Of a stretch of 64,000 nucleotides of DNA, positions 24,601-39,600 are shown piece after piece (position 1 is the first letter of the stretch; the number at the start of each line of letters is the position of its first letter). Origin of the DNA: Nectonema munidae (Eukaryota > Nematomorpha > Nectonematoida > Nectonematidae). The stretch spans positions 1,791,348-1,855,347 of the forward strand of contig JAUIRK010000097.1 of NCBI GenBank assembly GCA_030549495.1. The letters run 5' to 3'. Position numbers and translations under genes: made by a program. The notes beneath the pieces were generated by a model, which saw only the letters and a list, made by a program, of their open reading frames with translations, did not search any database and was not told the DNA's origin.

Positions 24601-27600
24601 TTTTCTTAACATTCTGGCTTTTAGTTATAAGACCAATTTTCTGCATCATTAGTTGATTCAAATACACAACTATCACAACGAATGTTGTACCTTGCCATTT
24701 GCATCGAGGATCTCTTACTCCTAAATACGCACATTTTTTCTTTACCCTGTCAAATAAGAGAACCTAATTTTATGTGTGCATGATGTGTAAATATTCAAAA
24801 TCTTTGTAAACATTGTGTGTGCTATTTGCATATCGCTAATTCGCGTCTTTTTTTGTATTTATCTCTATCTCTGAGTTATAATAAAATAACACAGCCCTTT
24901 GATTTATACCTCAAAATAATTTTAGTTTGTAGTATATTTTATAACCTCTCTACCCTACTGTTCTGGAAGATCAAGAAACATTTTTTTGTTTGAATTTCGT
25001 TTCCATAAACTTTATTTTATTATTTTGCATGCAGATAATTTAAATCAAGTAATCTTTTTAAATCTAATATTTTTTTTATCAATTTGAATTAAAAATATGG
25101 TTTTCAGTAGGTATTATAAAACTGTACATGAAATAAATATCATACTTACTATTGTATTCGTTAAAGTATCTCTATTTAGACCTGTTAATGGTCCGAAGAG
25201 AGTTAAAAATAGGATTGCCCAGATGGAGATTTTAAAAGGATTGGAGTTGAGTCGGTGTCTAATAAAATTTAGGAATTTGATTCGGAGTCGTTTTTTTAAG
25301 TATTAGAAAATAATTTTTTTTAAATATTTTAAATAAAGAAAAAAATACATTTTTTTGTAAGCGCATATGGGGTGTCCCTTCTTTAGAAAAAGTCAGAAGC
25401 GAAGAGGGGGTGTTTAATTTATTTAGTTTTTAGGCATTTGCAACACTCGAAGTCTGAGTCGGAATTGGATTTTTGTTATTACTAGGATTCGGAATCGGAG
25501 TCGCATATATTTCCTCCGACTCCCAAGCCCTGTTTGAAACAGGTACTAATGGTTTACTTCGACATGGCCGTCTTTTGCAAAGGTCTGATTCAGTCTAGTT
25601 TAATAAATATTACTCTGGTATTATACTTAACGGTCAAGTTCGGTTAAGGTCCTGAGATAAAAAAGATGGATTTTATCAGACTAAGACAGGTATGTATATT
25701 CGCTTTATCTCAACATTTTAAAATCATTTTGATAAAAATAATCAAATTTTATTTGGAAGTATGCACGATATATGAACTTAGCGTACAAAGAGGGATGGAT
25801 GTACAATTTATTTGTATATATCATTGAAAAATGCAATACATATATTACATACGAAATAAGGTGATACTGGTTATTACAGTTTGTCGTCCTATTTTTGATG
25901 TCTATTAACCTGCATAATCGAGTTTTTAGAGTGTTATTGGTCATTTTAAATCCCGATCAATATAACCCCCTCTTAGGCGAGACTTGTGCTAGCTAGACCA
26001 CTCAGTATAACTTGTAATTATGTTTGACGTTTCTTTATTTTCAACTTAATTTGTGATGGACATTAACCAGAACCTCAATTATAAAAAAAATTAAAGCACA
26101 AAAAGTGTTTATAATAAGACGTGCTTGCGGGCAGTTTCATGACCCGTTGTAACTTTTTTTCTTTTCCTAGCTTTACAATATTGGAAAAATCATGGTTAAA
26201 ATTTCCAGGTTTTAAACGTTTTGTTTATTCCAGCGACCAGCGTTCCCTGTGAAAAATAACATTTTCAGAATTGCTGCTTTCTCGATTACTAAATATTTAA
26301 GTTTATAAATTGCTTGTTTGTTATTTCTTTGATGTGTAAATAAATTGAATCTCTTCTGTGATTCGATCCTATCTAGTTCGTAGATAATATAGTCCGATTC
26401 AGTTTTGTTCAAACTATGTAGTGTCTTGTCCAGTCCTGTTTTTGGATATTATAAGGACCGATCTGACTCGTCTACTATTTCTATGATGATTTTTCGTCAT
26501 ATTAATAACGCACATTTATGGAAAGAAATATATAATACATATAACATTTTCCCAAAATCTAAGAGTATCAACATATGGAGACATTTCAAAAAGAACTCAC
26601 TATGGTGCGCGTTTTTTAAAAACGCATAAATATTGACAAATTTTTCATATTATAATTTTTATCAAGTGCTGAGTGTAAAATAGAAAATTAGATCCCTTTT
26701 CCTTAGATTCTAGATAAGCGATTCTTAACAAAGGGGTGCACGCACCCCCACGCGATGCGAGACAACATAACAGGGGGTGCGAGAAACGACCAAATAATCG
26801 ACAACATATGTAGTAGTAGTGGTAGTAGACAAACTCACTTATTTCTTATTCTTTTTGACCCAAATAAGACCAAACATCCACAAAAATGCAAAATCTCACC
26901 AGTCGCTTATTTCCCATTAAGATATTGAATGTACAATGTATGCTCTAAAAAATAAATGTTTATTTGATGATACCTTTTTATATTTTTTATTTTAAAATTT
27001 TATGACCGATTTTTCCATATCAATCTCAATGGCAGCGCCCCAAAGTTGCAGTTATTTAATAGATGCGCCCTAGGGTAAAAAAGTTTGAGAAGCACTGTTC
27101 TAGCTGTTGGATTGATCTCCACATAGGTTTGTGTAATACGCGTGAATAAATAGCTGGTCATCAGCTTTACTACGTTAATATATTTAATAGCTTGTGGTCA
27201 CAATTTTCATTTAATTTCTATCGTGATACCTTATACCTACATCGTCCTTATTTTCTATATCAACACTTTTTGTTTGTAAGTTCTTTCAACCATCAATGCA
27301 TACCATGTCCAAATTAACAAGGGGAAAAAGAACTTTAAAGAAATTCTAAGGACACGTTTTTATACAATTTTTCGGATATCGTTTTTACCTACTCTAAAGA
27401 GAAGATATCTTCGCATCTGTAAAACGTTAATAAAAATCTTACACACTCGCGTATGGGCAGCCTCCCTTCTCACTTTAGAAATAGGTACCCTCCCTACCCA
27501 TCTTTCTTTAGATAAATAATAGATAAGGCGAAGTCGGTGGGTTTCATTCACATGTAATAAAAACAAAGAATATTAAAATAAACTCGACTTTTCAAAACCT

Positions 27601-30600
27601 TTTATTGGTCGAAAATTTGAACTTCCAATAAAAAGTTTTGAAAAGTCGAGTTTATTTTAATATTCTTTGTTTTTATTGCATGTGAATTTCTTTAGATAGT
27701 TATGTGTGTTCCCAGCTCCCCTCCTGGTATGAAGTATAGTGACGAAATATAATGAAAATTGTGACTTCTTGAAATTAAACCGGAGTAAGGCTGTTTATAT
27801 AAATTGCATTTTAATTACATATCTGCATTTGTCGTCAAACCAAGTTATCAATTAGACGTAAAAATTGAGAAAATTTTTGTCTGTATGCGATCTGTAAAAT
27901 TAATTAACGAACATTTTCAGCAGTTGATCAAAAATTTGATATGTAAATTTAGTTTTTTATCAGTTTTATAATATTTAATATTCAAAGTTTATACAGCACT
28001 TTGTTCTCTTCAATTCGACTTTAATTTTCCTGATGATTTTTATAAATAGATCACTGTATGCTCTCTTTTTTATCATCACTGTTTAACTCTTTGAATGAAA
28101 TCTAATCAATTTTATTTACAATTTTAAATCCAAAGAACGAATTTAATTTAGGCTATTTAATCTATTTCACCTCTTTATTCCCCTTACATGTTATGGTAAT
28201 GTTGTGATACCACTAGCTTGATATATGAATATCTATTCCGATACCATCAGATCATTTGAGAGTCCTTGATCCCGACAACCACAGAATAATTCTTGGCTTT
28301 TGTCTTCGATTTTTCGTTAGCAGGATGATGAGTGAAGTAGTTTGGGTATTTAATTTTAATCCTGACTCGATTTATGCATGTTTAGTAAAAAGGAAGACTT
28401 GGAATTGATGGACGTTTCAACGGGACATTTGGTTTTGGTAAGCAAATATTTGTATGAATCGAAAGATGAATGCTTTTTTGATTTTTTTACTGATAGACTT
28501 ATATGGAAAGACACTTGAACTCGCCCGATCTCATTAAAAACGAGTGGCAAGAGCTTGAAGTTTATGGTAGGGAAGTGCTTGAACAAGAATCGATAGAGAC
28601 TGCCAAACAAAATGAACATCTCAATCGCAATGCCAACAATATTCCATTTGATTCAAATAGAGTCGTTCTCACCTATCCTCAACCAAAGTGACACTTTACA
28701 TACGCATATTTTTCCTGCTCTTCAAACCTTTTGTATTTTTCTACTATAATTCTACTCACAGATCAATTGCTTAAAATTCTTTATTTAAGAGTTTAAGTCT
28801 TTAAAATCCAAAATAAGAAATGAAAAAATATTAAGCCTTTCTAAAGTAAACGCAATGAATATGCTTTTAGAGAATAGTGAATAGGAGATTAAAAAGAAAA
28901 GTTTATTAAAAGAGTTTATATAGAACATAATACACCTCGACTATCAAAAATTCGGCATCATTGGGACTTGGAGGGTGTGGGATTAAGAGTTTTGCCGGAT
29001 TGATATGTATTGGCTTCACATACACCAAACAAGCTAATCATCATATCTTGAATTAAACATTTTTATTTGACCTGTAAACTTTTTTTATAAACTTTCATTT
29101 GATTTATTAATTTTATTAATAATTAATAAGCTTTTATTAATGCTCTTTAATACAAATCTTCTGCTTTATACTAGATATCGTCTGATTATTCTGATCGTTA
29201 ACAGTTAATAGAATCGAATAAGAGTTATTTAACCGGTTAACGGCCATAGTCGGCTTTACAAAAATAAAATCGTCTGCATTTATCAATGCTCTTTAATACA
29301 AATCTTCTGCTTTATACTAGATATCGTCTGATTATCCTGGTCATTAATGGGTTAATAAAACCTTAAATTTGACATTACTACTACAAGCAAAAATAAAGTA
29401 AAAACAGTCTTAATTGAGTTTTCTAGAGAGGAAGAAAAGAATCTAGTGACATGGCATTTTTTTTAACAAAATTGTTAGAATTTTGCTGAAATATTTTTTC
29501 TAAGCTTTTTTTTAATTTAACAAGTTTTTGATAACAAAGTAATTGCCGATTAGTCATAGATAAAACTAATCGAAGACCAAAAAAGTTGTGAGGAAAATTT
29601 TTTTAAAAATATGCTCTAGTCTTATATAAATAATTATTTCGCATAAGAACTACAACATATTTTTAAAATTCATGCATACTATTTTTGTGGAGTAAAGTTA
29701 TACCTTTTATATCTTCACTAAAGTGAGAGTGGAGTTGAAAGTTCTTAAGGTGTGATGGAGCCGGAGTGAGTTCAATAAAAATATTTGCCTCCGCATCCTG
29801 ATCAAGCTTGACTAAAAATAACCTTGCCCAAATATTGTAAGAAAATTATTTCGTTTTTTCAATAAGTTCGCTATAAATAGATTTTTTAATGATCTCATTA
29901 AGCGGTATTCTTCTAAGTTTTGTTTTTTAGCGATTTTGTTATCAATGACTATAATGCCATTTTGAAAAATGTATTTTGACAAATTTAAATTTTTTCATAT
30001 TGCAAAAACATTGTGAATGAATGACAAGAGTATTACTTTTTATCAAACTTTTTTATTTCTTGGCACACTTAAAGTTGTGCAAAGTTTAAATGGATCCTTA
30101 CTACTATTCAATATATGATACCTTCAATATTCATTTATTTAACAACAGTCTTGATTCTCTCATGACAATAAAAACTTAAATTTTTAATATACATTTAAAA
30201 AAATTGTGCGATATAAATCCTAAAGATTCTTCATAATACAAAAAGATTACACACTATACTTTACTTGGCAATAGCAACACTTATATTGTAATAGTTTGAA
30301 TAAATTATTATTCAAATAAAATGATCAGTTTTTGTTTTAATGTGTTGTTAATATGAAGCCTGTATTATATTAATAGAAATAAAAAGAATAGCGAGTGTCT
30401 TATAAGTATCAAAAATTTGAGTCTGATTTGAGAATTTTATGCGGCACACCTTTTAAGAAACACTGCTTTAGAGTGTTACTCGTATTTACAAGCAACATTT
30501 GCTCATATCACCCTACGAATCTTAAATACAACTCTTCTTTCATAAAATGAAACTAATTGTGATTGAACTATACACTGATATCCCCAAAAATTGGCAATGG

Positions 30601-33600
30601 AAGAGGAGGGGGGTTTAGTACTTCAACTTGATAAAGACTCATCCAGTCAAAAATTCCTTTTATTTAAATAAATTAGTTTGGAACTTTACTCTTTTTGTAT
30701 AAAAATAAAGATAATAGATTTTTTGATAAATTTAAAAGTATGATGTCTTGTTTTTGTGAAAAAAAATTATCTAAATTTTAACATGGGTCGAAACCCACTC
30801 TCTTTTTTGTGTTAAGGTAGAGAATTAATGAAAACTCCGTACTTTCAATTTCCTTTTTCCTCCTGATATAAGAACCATTTCGGATTAATCACGGATGTGT
30901 GCCCCCCCCCCCCCCCTCTCCTTCTCAGTATATATTATTCGATTTCGCATTTTCGAACTGTTTTATCAGTATCTATCAAATTAAGTTCTTGGTCAAAATC
31001 TCTGAAAGCCAAAAAGGCCGAAACCCAAGCCTAAGTAATGCCCTTTTGACATTCTTAATCACTGATCAATCTCCTCCCGTAGGGCTTAGAAGAAATTGTG
31101 TGCAATTAAAAATTTAGAGAAGTGTAATTTTAAGGTTCAGGGACAAAAAAGGCCTTGAGGCCGAATTGATCTAATTCCAACAGCCCAGACTGTTGCATTC
31201 CATAAATCATTTCTCTCATTTTATGATGAGATGTTCATCTCCTCAGTAATAGACAAAATAAAAATTCCTCATCTGTATTTATTCAATGAAATATTCCTCC
31301 AACCCTACTTAATAAAAAATTAAGTGTACTATTTTGGTTAGTAAGTTGCACTCACTGACAAAAAGATTTTCATATAAAACGGGATAAAGCAGCGTTTTTA
31401 TTTTCATGTATATAAGAAATAGTTCCAATTAAATATTTTTTTTGAGTTTAGATCTAATAGTTTAATTGTGTATTAAGTATTTTAAGTATTGATTTTAAAA
31501 AAACTAATATAAATAATATATCAACATAAAATAATCCTGCTTAAAACATCGGAAACTAAAATTCATAATTTTGAAATACTAGCTACCTACTTAAAAGTTT
31601 TTCCTACATTTTGGCTATTATAATTTTTGGGCATTTTAATTTTCGGCCGATTTGGTTTTGGACGTTTTATCTTTCGGTTGTTTTGACGAAGCACCATTTG
31701 CACCTCTTCATTTAATTGTGGTAGATTGAAAAGAGAAAATGAAGTGAAAGAAATGTATGTGCCGACTTCTAACTCGAAACGTGATCGAAGCATCAAGTTC
31801 TTTAATGACGGAAAGTCACAGGGCAGTTACATCAATGCAAGCTATATATATGATAGCGATCCCCACATTCCATCTTATATTGCAGCCGAAACTCCTTCGG
31901 ATGTAACATGTCTCCTTTTTTGGCAAGTAAGAGAATATCACAACTTCTCCTCATCAAAATCTCTACATATTTCTCATTCTTTAGATGATCTGGGAAAATG
32001 AAGTGACTGTTCTAGTACTTCTTGCTCGTTTGCAGAGTGAGGTGGGAAGTGTTTTTTGCAAGTACTGGCCTAATGAAGGAGTTGATGTGTATGGCGTTTA
32101 TGAAGTATTGTAACTCCTCTGTTATACAAATTTTAATTGCGTTATCGCCTCTAAGGCAACATTATTTTTAATCTTTTTAAATGTACCTTCGCAAGAACCA
32201 AAGAATATGCATTGTTTTTTTTTGTAATTTTGTATACGATGGGTATTATTGGAATTTTGTTGAGAGGGCCTAGTCTTACCTATTATACACAATTAATGCA
32301 GTCAGCCTTTATATAAATAACTATATAAACTGTGTTATTCTTTGTACAGATCATTATAGAGTTTTCACCAAGATATTTATAGCCGGATCTCTTTCCTGAC
32401 AATTAGCCATTTATCTGGGCTTGCGACCGGCACTGAATTAGGCTGACTTGCTTTTCTCAGTGGTTGGGTTTAAGTTATTTAATTTAAGCTTTTCTTAAGG
32501 TTCATTTGGTTAGCGAACATATGTGGTGTGAAGAATATATAGTTCGAAGCTTTTACATAAAAAATTCTGACTCGCATCATACTCGAACACTCACTCAATT
32601 CCATTTTTTATCATGGCCAGATCACGAAGTACCCTCTCCCAAATCTCTTCTCGATTTTAAAAGGTAAGTTTCAACGAGAACTTTCCTTCAAGCATATATC
32701 CTTATATATCTCCATCTCAAGGTTTTTAAAATAATGTAATCAAGCGTTCTTTAATGAAATTGCTTTCTCTGTAAATGTGCACACTTTTATATTCAAATAT
32801 ATACACATATCCAGTAGTGTGATTCAAATTTTTTGTCAACCGGTTCTGCTACAAAAAAGTCAACTTTGTCAGCAAATAAACTGATCAATTTTGATTATTT
32901 CCCAATCAAATTTTAAAATAATGGTTAAACAAGCATCATTATGATGATGTTGTGGGTACTTATTTTACTGTACGGTCTGTTCTATATAGATAAATAAATA
33001 TTTTACTCTTCGCCGAACTCAGAAAATTCCTTGAGACGGTTCTAACGAACCGATGCGAACCGACTGAATCCCACTACTGCATATATCTCTACTAGATCTA
33101 ATTGCTATCGGACCGCTCTTTTTATAAAACTGTATGCTAGCTAGGATGAAGTAACAACGTTCAGAGAGGGCTGAAAAAACACATCGTTTGAAGGCCTAAC
33201 ATTTTTATGAGGTTTTGATTTTATATGAATTTTTTTATTACCTTGTAAGTTGAATTTTTAGTTCATCACTATTTTTCATTGACAATAATTTAAATTTTAT
33301 GTAAACTTATTTTAAAAGTAAAATCTTTTATTTCGTGATTTTACATTTATTTATTCAATACATAAAATTAAGATTCGATTTGTATTTCCGAATTTAAAAA
33401 TTCTTTCATTTCTGTGAAAGAAAAAGATAGTCAATTTTTTCATCTTTTTATTTAACTTTTTTATATCTAATATTTAACCCATTTTCGGCTAGCGTTCCTG
33501 TAGAATAGAGATTTTCAACCTGTAGTTCGCGAACCCCCATGGGTTCTTCATAAGAAGAATTCCAGGAGTACTTAGATGGCTAACGGAAAAATATTTTACA

Positions 33601-36600
33601 TAGATTTATTTGCGACGTGATTTGTTGTACTTCATTGTGTTTCTATTTCCATCTTGTTTTTCGTTCAATCTCACTGTTCTACGCTCTTTTCTAAATATAC
33701 AGCGTTTGTTACAATAGTTAAATCTGGGGAGTGTATAATCCAACACATTTTGTTTTTCTAAATGAGGTATGTTCTTGTTTTTTATTGTGTTTTGAATATT
33801 CTTATATCATTGCAGATGTTATAACTGCGCTTCATATCATACGTATATTTATTGGTTATGAAAAAAGTAGCGCTTTTACTATTTCACATATCGTTGTGGC
33901 CTCATCACCGAAGAAACAGCATTTTGGTGAAATCTACATTCAGTATGGATTCACTGCTATCAACAAAAATGAGATTTAATTTCCACAGTGCGTATTATGC
34001 CAAAAAAATTTAACGGTTCAGTGCGTGAGACTTACCTTACTCAAATTGCATCTAAAGAATTGTCACCCAAATTTTAAAATGAAGAATACTGCTTTCTTCA
34101 AGCAAAACGAAAAGGGATTGAACCGAGCACTTTTTGATTGTTCGAACCATTTCATACAACAAAATAAAACTGGTTTGCATGCATCCTAGACCTCTTTCAA
34201 AAGATACTGTTCATTGACGAATAATAATATATATGTCTCAACAAGTAATTGATGAAATAAAAGAAGCATCTTTGGGAATTTTGCAATCCAGTATGAGTCG
34301 ACTGATCTGGTTTCTCGTACACAATTCCTGGAGTTTGTACGATACGTCAGTGTGAAGATTCATGGAGGATTTCTTGTCCTGTCATACCTTGAATTCGACT
34401 GTAAGAAGTGAAGATATTTCTAATGTGCACATGGTAAATGCCATCAAATCAAAAGCTCTAAGGACAAGATTATTTTCCCTACTGTGCCAAGGGTTTGAAA
34501 GTGGTGAAGAAGTGTTACACCTTCACACTGATGTTCACTGGTTGTTGCGGGGGAATGTGGTAGCAAGAGTCGAATCACTAAAGGAGGAGCTCACTGAATA
34601 CTTCAAATGTGATAGCAAGACAAAGTCTTTTGAGTTCACCATGAAATTTTGAGACAGCCAGTGGCTTCAGAAGCTGGCCTACCTGACTGACATATTCTTA
34701 CGCCTCAATTCATTTAACTTATCTCCAACGCCATTTTTCCACAATAATTGATTTCATAGACAAATTAAAGTCATTCACAATGAAGCTGGAGCCTTAGGAA
34801 GGGAAGGTCAAAGATGGAAATCTTAGTAGGTTTGAACACCTTGGTGAGGCACTTGAGAAAAATAAAAACACTATTGATTGATATTTAAGAAAATACTATT
34901 TCACTCATGCATGTGTATTATCACTAAAATATTTGCAATATTAATATTTCTTCTGAATAAAGTCATTAAAATTTGAATCATCTAATATCTTTCGCAGGAC
35001 CATTTTATATTGAGTTAGTCACTAAATTACCATTCTGTTCGATGTCAGATTATTTGGGGTTCGGGTAGATGTTCTTATAACTCAGGAGGTACTTATCTGG
35101 ATACTTAAGAATACTCCAGAATGTGTATTATCATTGTAAAATATTTGCAATATTAATGTTTCTTCTGAATAAAGTGATTAAAATTCCATCATTTGATAAT
35201 ATCCTTTGCAGAACCATTGTATATTGAGTTAGTCACTAAATTACCATTTTTTTCGATGTCTGATTATTGGATGGTTCAGGGGCCAGTTAACGGGAAAAGG
35301 TTGACAACCCTTGGTCTTGAGGAACCGAGACGAACTCGAGTTGGTCAAAGTCGCCTTCTTTTCGTGAACTAAAATGGGTTAATAGTATCCTATTTCTCAG
35401 GAACATTTTAAATCAGTTTTACGTAATTGTATCGTGTTTCAAAGCTTCTTTAGTTCCCCGGTTGTGATAATAATCAAACTATATGAAACATTTACTCAGA
35501 AACTAAAAATGTTTTAGCGAAATGAAAAAGTTATAGGATATGGTATCTCTCACATTCTATCTATTCTGTTTATTATTCTTCGTGAGGAAAATGCTTACTT
35601 TTTTTATCTTGCTTTGTGCGTGTAAGATTTAAAGGGATGGAAACATCAAAGTGTACGTGTTAAATACACGATAATTCCGTGGCTAAGAAGCCCCCTCATT
35701 TTTGTGACGCGCAGTTTTTGCAAAATAATTTAATTGCATAGTCGCAAAAGTGAGGGTGTACTTATGCACCAAGTTTAAAAATCTTCACTCTCTTATTCAT
35801 CCTCCTCCGCGAACATTTGTAAGTTCCTTTTTTGATTTTTGATCTCAGTGTTCAGTCTGCTCTTTTTGTTTCTTGCTTTATGTGTTTCCAATCATTCTCT
35901 TTTTCAAATAACAGAATTTAATTGAAACAATGAAAAATAGAAAATTTAATGCTTTTTCGTGTTAATAATGTTGCAATCAAATGCCTATCTGTAAGCTTTC
36001 CTTCCACCAGCCCCAACCCCCCCCCCCCCCCCCTCCTGCACGTTGATCTTTCTTCGAAAAAATGTGTACTGAGTAAAAAGAATTAACGCTATTCTTGATC
36101 TTTTTTGTTTTTTTTTCAGGAAAATTCTATTCGAAAGAAAATTAATGTTTATAATCTGTGACTAGTTGCAGGTGTGGTTGACTTTTCTTGGAGGCATGTC
36201 CAAATTCAAGTTAACTTGTACGAAATTATCGTTCAATAAATACAACGCTCATGCTAACGTTATGCTTACTTTTTGTCCTCTCATACAGACAAAATTTTAG
36301 ATAAATTTAGTATGCACCAAATGATACTTTATTTAAGAATTTGGAAAACTCCTTTTTAGCGAAATTCTGTAAATCTCATTGAACAAGCATAAACTTTTTA
36401 AAACTGTTAATCGATAACAAATTTTATTAAGAATCAAAAAAGCTTTCTAGTTACATCAATTAGAATGAAAGAAAAGTATTCATTGTGTATTATTTCCAAA
36501 TCATCAGTGTATATAAAAAAAAAGTCATTTAAAAGTGATTATTAAAGGACTTATTTGAAAAAATCATATAATATAACTTTAAAAAAGTTTTTTTTAACAT

Positions 36601-39600
36601 CTTATAAGGTAAGCTTGTAGAAAATGTATGCACTTATTATCTTTTTTTTGCATACAGAATAGTGAATGTCAATAGAGTTGGTAATAGAATAATTATTATT
36701 ATAGATATTTATATTAACAACGAAATTTGGTCGTTTTTATCTGTATATGCTCCACAAATAGGACTTAGCACAAAGCTTAAAGAAGAATTTTATTTTAGTT
36801 TAGACAAAGAAGTTTGGGATAGGAAAGAAAAATGTATTGTTTTAGGAGATTTAAATGGCCATGTAGGTGAAGTTAATACCACGTATAGGCAAGTACACGG
36901 AGGATACGGGTACGGTAAATTTAATGAAGAGGGTAAGAATATACTTGGTTTTGCAGACATTAGGGGTTTATTTTTAGCTAATACACAGTTTAAGAAAAGT
37001 ATAGAGCATATGATAACTTACAAATCAGGTAATGAAGCTTCTATGATTGACTGCATTATGATGCCACAAACTTTTAGAAAATTCTTAATTAATACCCAGA
37101 CTTTTCCTGGCAAATCACGTGTAAGTCAACATTGACTTATTTGCGCCGATTTATTTTATCAAGAAAAAAATTTACACAAGAAAAAAAAGAAAAATAAAAA
37201 CTTAAAAAGTTTGGAGATTAAAAAACGAGTTTATTAAACAAGTAAAAACAAATGGTGTATTAGAAAACGGAAATAATAACTTAGACAAAATTAAAAATAA
37301 CATGGTAGGAATAGGAGAAAAAGTTTTAGGTGAAACTAAGTTTTTAAAAAACAAATATAAGGTAACTTGGTTTTGGAGTAATGAGGTTAAGGAATGAATA
37401 GATGTAAAAAGAAAAGCTAAAGAAAAAGAAATAGAGTATACAAATGCAAAAAATAGATGTAAAAAAATTATCAGAAGGAGTAAAAAGAAGAGAGAATTTT
37501 ACAAAGAAGAGAATGAACGCAAAACAACTAATGATGTTTTCAAAATAGTTAAGCAAAACAGAAAGTTAAACCAAGACAATTGGGATTCCTTGTATAGTTA
37601 ATAAAGCAGTAATTTAGTGGATAAGTTAAACACCTTGTCGCATTTTTCTAAAGTTATCTTTTATAATGAAAATAAGTTAGGAAATCTAGATGCGGTCGAT
37701 AAAGTTGAAGGACCTTGCGACGCTGTGTCTCTTGATGAAGTCATTTGTGCTTTTGACCAAATAAATCAGCAGGATATAACTGAATTCTTGGTTTTATAGA
37801 CCTGGAGAAAGCTTTTAACTCCTTTTCTAGAAGTCTCATTGAGTTGTCTTTGAGAAGAAAAGAGGTAAATGAAAGACTAGTGAGAGCCATTATGGCCTTG
37901 TACAAAAGCGAAACACTTTATAAAAATTAATAATTCAATTTCCAGTTAGTTTAAAATAAATGTAGGATTAAATCAAGGTTCGATTTTATCCCCTTTTTAT
38001 TTAATATCATTCTTGATGAAATTCTTAAGGATTTAATTAAAGAAGATACGAGTGAGATTTTATATGCAGATGATATAGTACTAATAGGAGAATTTTCTGA
38101 AGAATTAAGTAAGAAGATTAGCACATGGTATGAGACACTAGACAAAAAAGGTTTAAGAATAAACACTAGCAAAACTAAGTGGATGAAAATTAGCGATTCT
38201 TTTAAGGGTTCTGAGAACACAGTTTCTAAAATAGATCCATGTGGAGTTTTTCGAAAAAAGAGTTAAAAGAAACTCTATTCTTTGTGTACATTGCAATGAG
38301 TGGGTACATAAAAATGCTCAAACATTAAGGGCAGTTTTAATAAATACAACAAATTTTAAGTGTAGGTGCTGTTTAAGTTTCAACCCAAATACCGATGTAG
38401 TATTGGAAGAAAAAGTAGTAGTAGGCGGCGTAGAATTAGAAGAGGTTAAACAATTTTGTTATTTAGGTGAGGTTTTAGACAAAACAGGTAGTGTAAGTAA
38501 CTCTGTAGAACATAGAATACAACTAACTTTGAAAAAATTTAAAGCGTCAAGTGGTATTTTATGCAATAGTATCTTTTTGTTAAAATTAAGGGGTTTTCTT
38601 TATAAAAGTTGCATTAGGTCTAGTTTAGTGTATGGTGGCCAAAGTTGGGCTTTAAAAGAATCTAAGAAAAATAGACTAAGCACCACAGAGATGAGGATGT
38701 TAAGAATTATGTGTAAATTTAATTTAAAAGATAAAATAAGTAATGAAAAGATCAGAAGTTTATGTGAAGTAAATGAAATAAAATTAGAAATACAAAGGTT
38801 AAGGTGGTTTGGGCATGTAAATAGAAGACCTTTCGGTGATCTAATTAAAGAAGCTTATAAAAATCAAACTTTAGGTAAGAGTAAAGGCAGGCCCAAGATG
38901 ACATGGATAGAAATGGTCAAAAAGACATTTAGCATTAGGGGGCGAACAAAATAGAGATGTATGGAGAGACGCAAAATAATGAGAGATTAGTTTAATTTTG
39001 TCTAAAATGCCATAGTGCTAAAAACCGGCTAAACCTCAGCGTGCTGGAAACATTAGCCGTAAAATTGTCTATTATTATTGTATTGTTATTATAACGGTTT
39101 GTGAATAAAAATTTGCAATTTTAAAAACATTTCTGTTAAAAGCAATATTCTCTTTTTAGAAGATAAAAGATTAGTAGAAAAAAGTGAGAAAAAAAAATTT
39201 CCTACGTGATTGATTACACTTTTAATACAGAGGATTTCCTCACTATTTAGAATGCCTTTCTCAAAAAGATGGTATATTATTATTATTATCAACCATGCAC
39301 CAATAATACTAAAATCTCGTCGGTGTCTATTTTCATTTTGATTTTTCCGTGCTTTTCGAGTCATCTATTTACGCTTATCTTTTTAGCTTTTGTGATCAAT
39401 GTTGTCTCGTGTATTCGCTTTATTATGATTTTTTGTATTATTAGTTTATAAAAGGAGGATGTGTCAATGAATCCTTATTTCTTTGTTCCTCACTAACTTT
39501 CATTCCAAACAACAAAATGTGTATAATGATTTGCGTTCAAGATCGCATTTTTCATTGATATACGTGTAAGCCGGTATTCTTTTTCGTTGCTAGGCAGGAT

